64,000 bases of DNA, taken from Bacillus sp. NP157 (GTDB lineage: Bacteria; Pseudomonadota; Gammaproteobacteria; Xanthomonadales; Rhodanobacteraceae). Within the stretch, counting starts at the first letter, position 1. The number at the start of each line of letters is the position of its first letter. This document shows positions 17,329 to 25,437 of the stretch, in pieces. The notes beneath the pieces were generated by a model, which ran no database searches, was not told the DNA's origin, and saw only the letters and a list, made by a program, of their open reading frames with translations. The DNA is taken from contig CP076546.1 of the NCBI GenBank assembly GCA_018889975.1, positions 2,542,001 to 2,606,000 of the forward strand, read 5' to 3'. The translations under genes were made by a program, and so were the position numbers.

Positions 17329-17721
17329 ATGCGCCAGATCTATACATCCCCCCGCCATGACAACATCGACCGGGTCGTTGCGTTGCTCGCCGAGCACGCG
17401 ATCGAGACCACCGTGACGAACCGGTCGACCTTCAACCGCCCCACCTACCAGCGCTTCAGCTACACGGATCGCAACAACGACCGCAGCTCGTGGCCGCAGG
17501 TGTGGGTCAAGCACGCCGACGACTTCACCAAGGCGCGCGGCCTGTTGAAGGAGATCGGCATCGAGCCGACCGTGCGCTTCCAGGAAGAATTGCAGATCCA
17601 TCGCTCGCCGGATCGACGACCGCAGGCGCAACGAACGGCCAGCCGCTACCGCCTGATGCTGCTGGCGATCCTCGCCGGCGTGGTGCTGATGGTCGTGCTG
17701 AAGGGCACCCAGGGCCTCTGA
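17329..17721 (+). CDS. DUF2007-like membrane-tailed protein
   Basis: A 130-residue protein. The N-terminal part (MRQIYTSPRHDNIDRVVALLAEHAIETTVTN) looks like the DUF2007 fold seen in small signal-transduction or metal-binding modules; VWVKHADDFTKARGLLKEIG is its second half. One membrane helix near residues 107-125 (LMLLAILAGVVLMVVL) lies at the C-terminus, giving a tail-anchored cytoplasmic domain. Similar xanthomonad genes are labelled pathogenicity-like. A TAGAAT box lies just before the start. bphO begins immediately after its stop (TGAATG), so it may be in the phytochrome operon. Confidence 0.75.
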   Translation: MRQIYTSPRHDNIDRVVALLAEHAIETTVTNRSTFNRPTYQRFSYTDRNNDRSSWPQVWVKHADDFTKARGLLKEIGIEPTVRFQEELQIHRSPDRRPQAQRTASRYRLMLLAILAGVVLMVVLKGTQGL

Positions 17722-18363
17722 ATGGGCGACCTTGCCGCTGCGTCGCCCGCCCACGCCCTGCTCCGCGAACATACGCGCGACGCCCACGATGCCGCCGAGG
17801 CCACGCCCGGCATGCACCGGCTGCTGGCGGGAGCACTGGACGAAGGCGGGTACCGGCGGCTGCTGGCGGCGCAGGGCGCGCTGTTCGACGCATGGGAACG
17901 CGAGCGCGCCGACGACATCGCCGCCATCGCCGCGACCTGGCCCTACGTCTCCCGCGCCACCCTTGTAGGAGCGGACCTGTCCGCGACGCCCTCCGACCAG
18001 CCCACGGCAATGTCTCCGCCCACGGCAATGTCCCAGCCCACGGCAATGTCCCAGCCCAAGGCACCGCTCCAGCCCTCCACGCCTGCCACTCCCTCCCCCG
18101 CCTTCTGGGGCGAGCTCTACGTCATCGAAGGCTCCGCCCTCGGCGGCCGGGTCATCGTCCGCCGCCTGCGTGAACTGTTTCCCGCCCTGCCGCACGCGTA
18201 TTACGCCGTGGGCGAAGCCGCGCCCGGGCAGTGGCGGCGCTTCCAGCAGGTGCTCGACCAGGCCCTGCCCGACGACGATTCGCAACGCCTTGCCATCCTC
18301 GCCGCGCAACGGATGTTCGCGCGCTTCCAATGCACGCTCCAGGACCCTGACTCGCATGGCTGA
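17722..18363 (+). CDS. bphO: Biliverdin-producing heme oxygenase with repeat-derived insertion
   Basis: A 213-residue enzyme that opens heme to biliverdin, the chromophore of the adjacent phytochrome. LLREHTRDAHDAAE holds the likely proximal heme ligand (His22), and FWGELYVIEGSALGGRV is the conserved distal helix. Between them, residues about 80-120 include a segment encoded by a REP sequence (17965-17987) and three 18-base tandem repeats that encode PTAMSP/Q units. Family members have a shorter linker here. The reading frame is intact. The last 8 bases overlap bphP. Confidence 0.9.
   Translation: MGDLAAASPAHALLREHTRDAHDAAEATPGMHRLLAGALDEGGYRRLLAAQGALFDAWERERADDIAAIAATWPYVSRATLVGADLSATPSDQPTAMSPPTAMSQPTAMSQPKAPLQPSTPATPSPAFWGELYVIEGSALGGRVIVRRLRELFPALPHAYYAVGEAAPGQWRRFQQVLDQALPDDDSQRLAILAAQRMFARFQCTLQDPDSHG
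17965..17987 (+). repeat. REP-like unit inside bphO
   Basis: GTAGGAGCGGACCTGTCCGC plus GAC. It has the REP head and tail, but both stem arms differ from the other units (GCGGAC/GTCCGC instead of GCGCGC/GCGCGC) and still pair perfectly. It is read through in frame as VGADLSAT. Confidence 0.85.
18001..18072 (+). repeat. 18-base tandem repeat inside bphO
   Basis: Three near-identical units starting CCCACGGCAATGTC (18001, 18019, 18037) and a fourth decayed unit (18055). Since 18 is a multiple of 3, unit gain or loss would keep the frame and change only the number of PTAMSQ hexapeptides. Confidence 0.9.
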
Positions 18364-20233
18364 CCTGCCCGACCTCACTGCGTGTGACCGCGAGCCGATC
18401 CACATCCCGGGTTCGGTCCAGCCGCATGGCGTGCTGCTGGTCGTCGACGCCGCGACGAAGAAAGTGCTGCAGGTGAGCGAGAACGCCACCGACCTGCTGG
18501 GGCTGGAACTGGGCGCCCTGCTCGAAGCGCCGCTGGACGACGTGCTTCAGCTGCCGCCGGGCCTGTTCGACGACGACGAGCGCCCCGCGCATAGCCCGTG
18601 GGTCGCGGTCACGTTCCCGTTCGGCCATCGTGCCGGCACGTGGCATGCCTGCGTGCATGCGTACGACACGCGCTGGATGATCGAGGTCGAGCCGCGCGAA
18701 GCGTATTTCGAGGACGACCCGATCCGCGTCGCCTACGAGACCGCGCACAAGCTCGAGAACGATGCGACGGTGGAACGCGCGTCGCAGCGCCTTGCCCGCA
18801 CGGTGCGTGGCCTGCTTGGCTACGACCGCGTGATGATCTATCGCTTCGACCACGACTGGCACGGCGAAGTGGTGGGCGAGGCACGCAACGAAGAACTCGA
18901 GGCCTACCTCGGCCTGCACTACCCCGCCACCGACATCCCCGTGCAGGCACGCGCGCTTTACCTGCGCAACCGCGTGCGCCAGATCAGCGACTGCAAGTAC
19001 GTGCCCTCGCGCATCCTGCCCGCGTACGACCCGGAAACCGGCGACGCCACGGATCTTTCCGACGTATCCCTGCGCAGCGTGTCGCCGGTGCACCTGGAAT
19101 ACCTCGGCTACATGGGCGTCACCGGCACGCTGGTCGCTTCGATCATCACCAGCGGCCGCCTGTGGGGCCTGATCGCCTGCCACCACTACAGCCCGTTCTT
19201 CGCCGACCATCGCATGCGCGAAGTGGCCGACGCGCTGGCGCGCTCGTTCGCGTCGCGCGTCTCGGCGATCGAGGAACTGGAGAAGATCGAAGTCGAAAGC
19301 ACCCTGCTGACCGTGCGCGAAAAGCTGATCACCGCGTTCAACGAAAGCGACCGCATCGACGCCGACCTGCTCGCCTCGCTGGCACCGGAATTGCTCGAAG
19401 TGGTCGACGCCGACGGCGTGGCGATCTTCGCCGGCAACCGGGTCATGCGCCACGGCAACCTGCCGGCTGCCGAGGACCTGCTGCGCCTGCGCGACATCGT
19501 CGGCACCCACGACAAGCCGCGTTCGCTCGAAGGCATTCCCGGCGTCGAGCACACCGATGAGCTGGGCGCGCGTTTCCCGCCGCTGGACGACCCGGCGATC
19601 ACCAGCCTCGCGGCGGGCGTGATCTTCATGCCGCTGCAGGCCGACGCACACAACGCCGTGGTCTGGACGCGCGCCGAACAGGTGCGCAACGTGCGCTGGG
19701 CCGGCAATCCTGCGCTGGCCAAGCTCGAAAACATCCCGGGCGCCCGCCTGTCGCCGCGCCAGAGCTTCGCCTCCTGGCAGGAAACCGTGCGCGGCCGCTC
19801 GCGGCCCTGGTCGCGCCAGCACCTCGATTCCGCGCGCAGCCTGCGCGTGCTGATCGAGATGATGGAGCGCAAGCACTACCAGCAGAGCTTCGCCCTGTTG
19901 CGTGCCTCGCTCGCCCGCCTGCCCGAAGCGGTGGTGATCACCGACGCCGCCAGCGACGACTGGCGTGCCTGCTCAGTGGTTTTCGTCAACGACGCGTATG
20001 CCGCGGCGACCGGTCGCGACACCGGCAGCGTGGCCGGCTCGCCGCTGGCGAGCTTGCTCGCCGACGCCAGCGTCGACCTGGGCAGCATGCTGGACCCCGC
20101 CGCGATGGCCGCGCACGACGTGGCGCTGCTGCGCGCGGACGGCAGTGCGATGCATGGCCGGGTGGAACTGGAACCGGTGATGGACGCCTCGGGCACGATC
20201 ACCCACTGGATGTGCGTCCACCACGCGTCCTAG
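18356..20233 (+). CDS. bphP: Bacteriophytochrome with PAS output domain
   Basis: A 625-residue red/far-red photoreceptor. Cys10 in TACDREPIHIPGSVQPHG is the biliverdin attachment site in the PAS domain. The GAF domain has YPATDIPVQARALYLRN (near residue 190, the DIP motif) and a PHY domain follows, with the tongue RLSPRQSFASWQETV. The output (about 515-625, FALLRASLARLPEAVVITDA...) is a PAS domain; no histidine-kinase H-box or ATPase is present. This PAS-GAF-PHY-PAS layout equals XccBphP of Xanthomonas campestris. Signalling should therefore work by protein contact rather than by its own phosphotransfer. Confidence 0.95.
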   Translation: MADLPDLTACDREPIHIPGSVQPHGVLLVVDAATKKVLQVSENATDLLGLELGALLEAPLDDVLQLPPGLFDDDERPAHSPWVAVTFPFGHRAGTWHACVHAYDTRWMIEVEPREAYFEDDPIRVAYETAHKLENDATVERASQRLARTVRGLLGYDRVMIYRFDHDWHGEVVGEARNEELEAYLGLHYPATDIPVQARALYLRNRVRQISDCKYVPSRILPAYDPETGDATDLSDVSLRSVSPVHLEYLGYMGVTGTLVASIITSGRLWGLIACHHYSPFFADHRMREVADALARSFASRVSAIEELEKIEVESTLLTVREKLITAFNESDRIDADLLASLAPELLEVVDADGVAIFAGNRVMRHGNLPAAEDLLRLRDIVGTHDKPRSLEGIPGVEHTDELGARFPPLDDPAITSLAAGVIFMPLQADAHNAVVWTRAEQVRNVRWAGNPALAKLENIPGARLSPRQSFASWQETVRGRSRPWSRQHLDSARSLRVLIEMMERKHYQQSFALLRASLARLPEAVVITDAASDDWRACSVVFVNDAYAAATGRDTGSVAGSPLASLLADASVDLGSMLDPAAMAAHDVALLRADGSAMHGRVELEPVMDASGTITHWMCVHHAS

Positions 20234-20287
20234 TCTTTGCGCGGCGCAGCCCCCACCACGGCACGCCGCGAGCTATAACATGGCTCC

Positions 20288-20989
20288 ATGACCGACCGCG
20301 TCCGCCTGTTCCAGACCTTGCCGCACTCCTGCGGCTATTTCGCCGAGCGGACGGCGCAGAACCTCGTGGTCGATCCCGGCGCACCCAACCTGGACAAGCT
20401 CTACGGGCCGGCGCTAGCCAAGGGCTTCCGCCGTGCCGGCGGCCATCTCTACCTGCCGCAGTGCGCGGCGTGCCAGGCCTGCGTGCCCTGTCGCATCAAC
20501 GCCCCCCGTTTCACACCGGACCGTAGCCAGCGCCGCTGCCTGGCCCGCAATGCCGACATGCATGTGGTCGAGGCGATGCCCGGCTACACGCAGGAACGCC
20601 ACGAGCTTTACGAACGTTACCTGCGCGCGCGGCATACCGGCGGTGGCATGGACGGCGCCGATGCCGAGGATTTCCAGCGCTTCCTCGCCGCGCCGTGGAG
20701 CCCCACGCTGTTCCTCGAACTGCGCCAGGGCGAGCGCCTGCTCGGCGTCGCGGTCACCGACATCGCGCTGGCCGGCGTCTCGGCCGTCTACACGTTCTAC
20801 GACCCGGATGAGATGGAGCGTGGCCTGGGCACGTGGGGCATCCTGCAGCAGGTCGAACTGGCCCGTCGCCGCGGCATTCCCTACGTCTATCTCGGTTTCT
20901 GGATCGCCGGCCACGCGAAGATGGATTACAAGCGCCGCTTCCGCCCGCTGGAAGTGCGCCGCCACGGCCGTTGGATCGAAATGCCCTGA
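20288..20989 (+). CDS. bpt: Aspartate/glutamate leucyltransferase (Bpt)
   Basis: A 233-residue aminoacyl-tRNA-protein transferase of the ATE family. It adds leucine from Leu-tRNA to proteins with N-terminal Asp or Glu, marking them for ClpAP (N-degron pathway). Family marks are HSCGYF near the N-terminus, YLPQCAACQACVPCRI (cysteine cluster), TFYDP and YVYLGFWIAGHAKMDYKRRFRPLE near the end. A TATAAC box lies 9 bases before the start, so the leader would be very short. No clpS or aat is adjacent. Confidence 0.94.
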   Translation: MTDRVRLFQTLPHSCGYFAERTAQNLVVDPGAPNLDKLYGPALAKGFRRAGGHLYLPQCAACQACVPCRINAPRFTPDRSQRRCLARNADMHVVEAMPGYTQERHELYERYLRARHTGGGMDGADAEDFQRFLAAPWSPTLFLELRQGERLLGVAVTDIALAGVSAVYTFYDPDEMERGLGTWGILQQVELARRRGIPYVYLGFWIAGHAKMDYKRRFRPLEVRRHGRWIEMP

Positions 20990-21028
20990 GCGGCGACAAT
21001 CGGGGGCTTCCCCGCCGTCTGGATCTGC

Positions 21029-21823
21029 ATGGGCCCGCGCCGCATCGTCTGCCTTACCGAAGAGCCCACCGAAACGCTGTACCTGCTCGGCGAGCAGGAG
21101 CGCATCGTGGGGATCAGCGGTTTTACCGTGCGGCCGCCCGCGGCGCGCAAGGACAAACCCAAAGTCAGCGCGTTCACCAGCGCCAGGGTGGACCGGATCC
21201 TCGCGCTACAGCCCGACCTGGCCATCGGCTTCTCGGATATCCAGGCCGACATCGCCCAGGCCCTGGTCAAGGCGGGCGTGGAGGTGTGGATCGCGAACCA
21301 TCGCAGCGTCGCCGAAATCCTCGATTACATCCGTCGGCTGGGTGCCCTCGTGGGCGTTCCGGCCAGGGCCGATGCGCTGGCCGATCGGCTCGCCCGTGGC
21401 CTGGACGACGTGCGCGAGGCGTCGGCCCGGCTGCCGCGCCGGCCGACGGTGTATTTCGAGGAATGGGACGACCCGCTGATCTCCGGCATCCGCTGGGTTT
21501 CCGAGTTGATCGGGATCGCCGGCGGCAACGAGGCGTTGCCGCACCGGGCGGTCCAGTCGCTGGCGAAGCACCGGATCATCGCCGACGACGCCGAGGTCAT
21601 CGCCACGGCGCCGGACATCATCATCGGATCGTGGTGCGGCAAGCGCTTCCGACCCGAGCAGGTGGCCGCGCGGCCGGGCTGGGCCGACGTGCCAGCGGTG
21701 CGCGATGGTGAAATCCACGAGGTGAAGTCGCCGCTGATCCTGCAGCCCGGGCCGGCTGCGCTCACCGATGGCCTGGCCGAACTGGTCAGGATCATCCACG
21801 ACTGGGCCGGGCGCCACGCATAA
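21029..21823 (+). CDS. BtuF-like periplasmic-binding-fold protein without signal peptide
   Basis: A 264-residue member of the cobalamin/iron-siderophore binding family (COG0614). RIVCLTEEPTETLYLLGEQERIVGIS and ILALQPDLAIGFSDIQ are typical; WDDPLISGIRWVSELIGIAGG is the central segment. There is no signal peptide or lipobox and no permease or ATPase gene next to it, so a transport role is doubtful. Many such orphan cytosolic versions are annotated as cobalamin-binding. Ligand unknown. Confidence 0.85.
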   Translation: MGPRRIVCLTEEPTETLYLLGEQERIVGISGFTVRPPAARKDKPKVSAFTSARVDRILALQPDLAIGFSDIQADIAQALVKAGVEVWIANHRSVAEILDYIRRLGALVGVPARADALADRLARGLDDVREASARLPRRPTVYFEEWDDPLISGIRWVSELIGIAGGNEALPHRAVQSLAKHRIIADDAEVIATAPDIIIGSWCGKRFRPEQVAARPGWADVPAVRDGEIHEVKSPLILQPGPAALTDGLAELVRIIHDWAGRHA

Positions 21824-21854
21824 ACGGCAGAAATCGTCTTCACCTTTGTGAAAA

Positions 21855-21870
21855 TGTGATCGTGGTCACA
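21855..21870 (+). promoter_or_regulatory. CRP/Clp binding site
   Basis: TGTGATCGTGGTCACA is the perfect palindromic core TGTGA-N6-TCACA; with the flanks it reads AAATGTGATCG...GGTCACACTT, close to the full CRP consensus. It lies about 40 bases before a TATAGT box (21903-21908) and upstream of the sensor kinase. In Xanthomonas the CRP homologue Clp binds this sequence and is inhibited by c-di-GMP. Confidence 0.85.
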
Positions 21871-21986
21871 CTTGATGACCATTCCGGCTGGTGGCCGCAC
21901 CGTATAGTCTCGTGGGGCGTCGAGGGGGACGTCCCCGGCGCCTTGAGGCCGTCGTGGCAAACGCGCCTTCGCGCGCGGGAGGGTCC

Positions 21987-23570
21987 TTGGCGGCGGTGGT
22001 GAACAACCCGGTGTTTTCAACGCGCAGTGCCGCCGTGTGGTGCGGTGGCGTGTTCGCGGGGGTGTCGCTCGCCCAGATCCTGTCGGCGGCGCTGTGGAAC
22101 CACGAGTACGGCACGCACATCGTCTGGTTCCCCGGCGCGGTGCTGCTGGGTGCCCTGCTGGCCAATCGCTGGCAACGCTGGGCTGCCCTCACGATCAGTG
22201 CCTTCCTCGGCTTGCTTGCCACCGGCACCGCGTTCGGACTACCCGTCGCCGACACGGCCCTGGTCCTGGTCGCCGCGCTGTTGATGGTACCCGTGGCGGC
22301 CTGGCTCCTGCGCCACATGCCGGACGCCACCGACAACATCGACGACTTCAGCCGGCTGGCGACGTTCGTCCTCGTGACCGTGGTCGCCCTGCCCGCGTTT
22401 TCGGCCGCCCTGGTCGAGCACGCCAGCCGCTATACCTCGTTCCAGGGTTCCGTGCTGAGCGGCTGGGTGAACATCGCCATGGCCCACTCGCTTGGGTACG
22501 TGTTGTACCTGCCGGTGTGGCTGAGCGTGCGCAATCCCGAGGCCGCCCTGCGCCACGCCGGCCCGTTGTCCCCGCTGTACGTCGCGTTCATGACGGCCTG
22601 CCTGGGTGCCCTCGGCCTGGCCTGGTACACGCTGGGCGACCAGCCCGGACTGGTTCCCGTGATGTGCCTCGCACCGGCGCCCGTGGTGATCTTCGCCATC
22701 GTGCGCGCACAGATGACCGGCAGCTCGATCACGCTGTTCATCATCGCGCTGATGGCGGCCCACCTGAGCGTGCTCGGCCACGGCCCCTTCCTTGCCGATT
22801 CGGGGGCGAACAGCACGCTTGCCGTGCAACTATGGACGCTGGTCGCGGCGCTATCCGCCCTGATCCTCGACGTGGTGGTGGAGCAGCGCTCGTCGAGCCG
22901 GCGCGCGTTGCGCCACGCACACGAAGACCTGCGCGAACTGGCCGGCCGGCTGATCGCCACGCAGGAGCAGGAACGGGCACGCCTTGCCCGCGACCTGCAC
23001 GACGACATCAACCAGCGCCTCGCGGCGTCCTCGATCGGCCTGAGCGCGCTGCGCCGGCAGGTGGATCCCGCGCTGCACGGCGAGGTGAACCACCTGCGCG
23101 AACTTATGGTGTCGTTGTCCGAGGACGTGCGCCAGCTTTCACGCCAGCTGCATCCCAGCGTGTTGGAACATGCAGGCCTGCGCGATGCACTGGAAGCGCT
23201 GTGCAACGCGAGTCGCAAGGGTTCCGCGCCGGAGATCGTGCTGATCATCGACCGCGGCATCGAACGCCTGCCCAACGACGTGGCGCTGTGTGTCTACCGG
23301 GTAACCCAGGAGGCGATCGCCAATGCCGTGCGCCATGCCGGCGCCACTCGCCTGACAGTGAAGGCATCGGTGGACAGCGATGGTGCGTCACTCTGGATAT
23401 TCGATAACGGCCGTGGTTTCGACCCCGGTGAAGGCACGCACGGACGAGCGGGGCTGGGCCTGATCAGCATGAGCGAGCGCGCCAAGTTGCTCGGCGGTCG
23501 CTTTGAATTACGCAGTTCGCCCGGCCGGGGCGTGGACCTCTGGATGCATATACCGCTGGATCTTACGTGA
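21987..23570 (+). CDS. MASE1-like sensor histidine kinase (NarL-type)
   Basis: A membrane sensor of about 527 residues. The N-terminal half has eight or so hydrophobic segments (VWCGGVFAGVSLAQIL, HIVWFPGAVLLGALL and others) resembling MASE1. The kinase half has HisKA_3 with ERARLARDLHDDINQRL (phospho-His about 338) and an ATPase domain with VTQEAIANAVRHAGA and DNGRGFD. Start choice is uncertain: GTG at 21891 lies upstream of the likely -10 box, GTG at 21954 is possible, and TTG at 21987 has GGGAGGG just before it. The stimulus is unknown. Confidence 0.9.
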   Translation: MAAVVNNPVFSTRSAAVWCGGVFAGVSLAQILSAALWNHEYGTHIVWFPGAVLLGALLANRWQRWAALTISAFLGLLATGTAFGLPVADTALVLVAALLMVPVAAWLLRHMPDATDNIDDFSRLATFVLVTVVALPAFSAALVEHASRYTSFQGSVLSGWVNIAMAHSLGYVLYLPVWLSVRNPEAALRHAGPLSPLYVAFMTACLGALGLAWYTLGDQPGLVPVMCLAPAPVVIFAIVRAQMTGSSITLFIIALMAAHLSVLGHGPFLADSGANSTLAVQLWTLVAALSALILDVVVEQRSSSRRALRHAHEDLRELAGRLIATQEQERARLARDLHDDINQRLAASSIGLSALRRQVDPALHGEVNHLRELMVSLSEDVRQLSRQLHPSVLEHAGLRDALEALCNASRKGSAPEIVLIIDRGIERLPNDVALCVYRVTQEAIANAVRHAGATRLTVKASVDSDGASLWIFDNGRGFDPGEGTHGRAGLGLISMSERAKLLGGRFELRSSPGRGVDLWMHIPLDLT

Positions 23571-24193
23571 CGACAGCTACCCTTCCCCGCGTCGTGTACG
23601 CCGACGACCATCGCATGGTGGCGGAGGGCATCGAGCGCCTGCTTGAGGGCACCTGCGACCTGGTCGGCCTGGCCACCGACGGGCCGAGCCTGCTGGCCTT
23701 GATCCGCCGCGAGAAACCCGCGCTGGTGCTCTCCGACGTGAACATGCCCGGTGGCAGTGGCCTGGACGTGCTGAAGACCCTGCGCGCGGAGGGCGATCGC
23801 ACGCCCTTCGTATTCCTCACCATGCACGCGGAGCCAGCGCTGGCCGCCACCGCGATGCGTGCCGGCGCCAATGGTTACGTGTTGAAGGTGTCGGCGGGCG
23901 AAGAGCTGCTGACGGCCCTGCGCCACGTGTTTGCCGGTTCGACCTATGTCACGCCCTCGCTTGGCATCCAGTACCTGCATCCGGACACGCTTGGCATGCA
24001 GGAACTCACCCCAAAACAGCTCGAGGTGCTGCGCCTGGTCGGCGGCGGCATGCGCTCGCGCCAGATCGCGGAACGGCTCGGCCTGTCGGTCCGCACGGTG
24101 GAAGCGCACAAGTACACGATCATGCAGATCCTGGACGTGCACAGCACGCTGGAACTGGTGCGCCGCGCGGAAGAGCTCGGTTTGCTGTTCTGA
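23567..24193 (+). CDS. NarL/FixJ-family response regulator
   Basis: A 208-residue DNA-binding regulator. The receiver domain has YADDH (D13/D14), phospho-acceptor D57 in LVLSDVNMPG, a switch Thr in FLTMHA and Lys in YVLKVSAGE. The LuxR-type helix-turn-helix is LTPKQLEVLRLVGGGMRSRQIAERLG...VEAHKYTI (about 144-190). It starts with GTG overlapping the kinase stop (GTGA), so the two form a cognate pair. Targets are unknown; a LuxR-like palindrome at 49851 is one candidate. Confidence 0.94.
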   Translation: MTTATLPRVVYADDHRMVAEGIERLLEGTCDLVGLATDGPSLLALIRREKPALVLSDVNMPGGSGLDVLKTLRAEGDRTPFVFLTMHAEPALAATAMRAGANGYVLKVSAGEELLTALRHVFAGSTYVTPSLGIQYLHPDTLGMQELTPKQLEVLRLVGGGMRSRQIAERLGLSVRTVEAHKYTIMQILDVHSTLELVRRAEELGLLF

Positions 24194-24290
24194 TCCTGCG
24201 AAAATGGCGTGACGATGGGTACGTCATAGCCCCGTAGATGTACTGATGCGCCGTGCCGAATGGCGCGCGAGGATGGGGTTGAGCGATTAC

Positions 24291-24362
24291 CCCGCCCGCC
24301 GTGCCATGGACATCCTGGCCACCACCACCCCCGGCGGCCACCACGGCGGGCGGGCTCTTTTT
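24291..24362 (+). terminator. Terminator after the two-component operon
   Basis: CCCGCCCGCCGTG (24291-24303) pairs with CACGGCGGGCGGG (24342-24354), followed by CTCTTTTT. The 38-base loop is long. It lies between the regulator and the convergent yjbQ-like gene. The rest of 24194-24378 holds nothing else recognisable. Confidence 0.75.
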
Positions 24363-24378
24363 GGGGGCTCGCGTTCGC

Positions 24379-24819
24379 CTAGTGGCCGCTCACGGTCACC
24401 GTGATCTTGCGCTGGTGTGCTTCGTGACGGTGTTCGTAGAGGAACACGCCTTGCCACGTCCCCAGCAGCGGCCGGCCGTTGTGCACCGGCACCGAGAGCG
24501 ACACACCCGTCAGTACCGAGCGGACATGCGCCGGCATGTCGTCGGGGCCTTCGTCCTGGTGGCGAAACAGCGGATCGCCGTCAGGCACGAGCCGGGCAAA
24601 GAAACGTTCGAGGTCGGCAACGACGGTGGGGTCGGCGTTTTCGCCGATCAGCAGCGACGCGCTGGTGTGCTGCACGAACACGTGGGCGATGCCCGTGCCC
24701 ACGCCGCTGGCCGTCACCGCGTCGGCGATACGCGACGTCACTTCGCTGAGCGAGCGCCCCCGCGTGTGCACGGTGAACGTCGACTGCGCGATGTGCTGGA
24801 CGGGCTGGGCGCGGCTCAT
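24379..24819 (-). CDS. YjbQ family protein (UPF0047)
   Basis: A 146-residue member of the YjbQ/UPF0047 family, some of which show weak thiamine-phosphate synthase activity. Conserved parts are GIAHVFVQHTSASLLIGENADPTV, the HQDEGPDDMPAHVRS segment and GTWQGVFLYEHRHEAHQRKI, which contain the conserved His and Glu/Asp metal-site residues. The start at 24819 follows the pdxH stop by 7 bases, so it is probably transcribed with pdxH. Function in the cell is not settled for the family. Confidence 0.9.
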   Translation of the reverse strand: MSRAQPVQHIAQSTFTVHTRGRSLSEVTSRIADAVTASGVGTGIAHVFVQHTSASLLIGENADPTVVADLERFFARLVPDGDPLFRHQDEGPDDMPAHVRSVLTGVSLSVPVHNGRPLLGTWQGVFLYEHRHEAHQRKITVTVSGH

Positions 24820-24826
24820 GGTTGCC

Positions 24827-25414
24827 TCACGGATAGAGCAGGACGTCCGTCCAGCTTGTACCGTGCCCGGTGTGGACGATCCGTTCGTGCAGGCGGAACC
24901 TGGCGCCGTACCAGAACTCGATCCGGTCCGGCGAGACCAGGTAACCACCCCAGTGCGGGGGACGCGGCACGTCGCGGCCGTCGAACTCCTTCTCGTAGTG
25001 GGCGACCCGGTCTTCGAAGGTCTGCCGGTCGGGCAGCGGCTGGCTCTGCTTCGAGGCCCAGGCGCCGATCTGGCTGCCGCGCGGGCGGCTGGCGAAATAC
25101 GCATCGGACACCTCCGCGGAGGTCTTCGTCGCGCGGCCTTCGAAGCGCACCTGGATGCCTTCGCGGATCTGCTTCCAGTGGAAGCACAGCGCGACCTGGT
25201 CGTGGCCGGCGATCTGCGCCGCCTTGTCGCTCTCGTAGTTGGTGAAGAACTGCAGGCCATGCTCGTCGACAGCTTTCAGCAGCACGATGCGCGAATGCAC
25301 GCGCCCGTTCTCGCCGACGGTGGCCAGGTTCATCGCGGTGGGTTCGCGGTCGCCGCTGGCTTTCGCTTCATCGAGCAGGCCGCGGAAGGTGTCGAGGATG
25401 TCGGGAGTAAGCAT
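24827..25414 (-). CDS. pdxH: Pyridoxamine 5'-phosphate oxidase
   Basis: A 195-residue FMN enzyme making pyridoxal 5'-phosphate from PNP or PMP. The FMN site is VHSRIVLLKAVDEHGLQFFTNYES, then FHWKQIREGIQVRFEGRA; the C-terminal part has SRPRGSQIGAWASKQS and FWYGARFRLHER. Its last residues (VLLYP) differ slightly from the usual RLxP ending. Length is in the short range of the family. It is divergent from the kinase gene at 25438 with only 23 bases between the starts. Confidence 0.95.
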   Translation of the reverse strand: MLTPDILDTFRGLLDEAKASGDREPTAMNLATVGENGRVHSRIVLLKAVDEHGLQFFTNYESDKAAQIAGHDQVALCFHWKQIREGIQVRFEGRATKTSAEVSDAYFASRPRGSQIGAWASKQSQPLPDRQTFEDRVAHYEKEFDGRDVPRPPHWGGYLVSPDRIEFWYGARFRLHERIVHTGHGTSWTDVLLYP

Positions 25415-25437
25415 GACGTGGGGTATGCTCGGTCGCT

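Noticed and set aside
24306-24362. Possible leader peptide with consecutive Thr codons (ATG GAC ATC CTG GCC ACC ACC ACC) before a terminator
   Set aside because: It looks like an amino-acid attenuator, but the plus strand has no biosynthetic gene downstream; the next gene is convergent.
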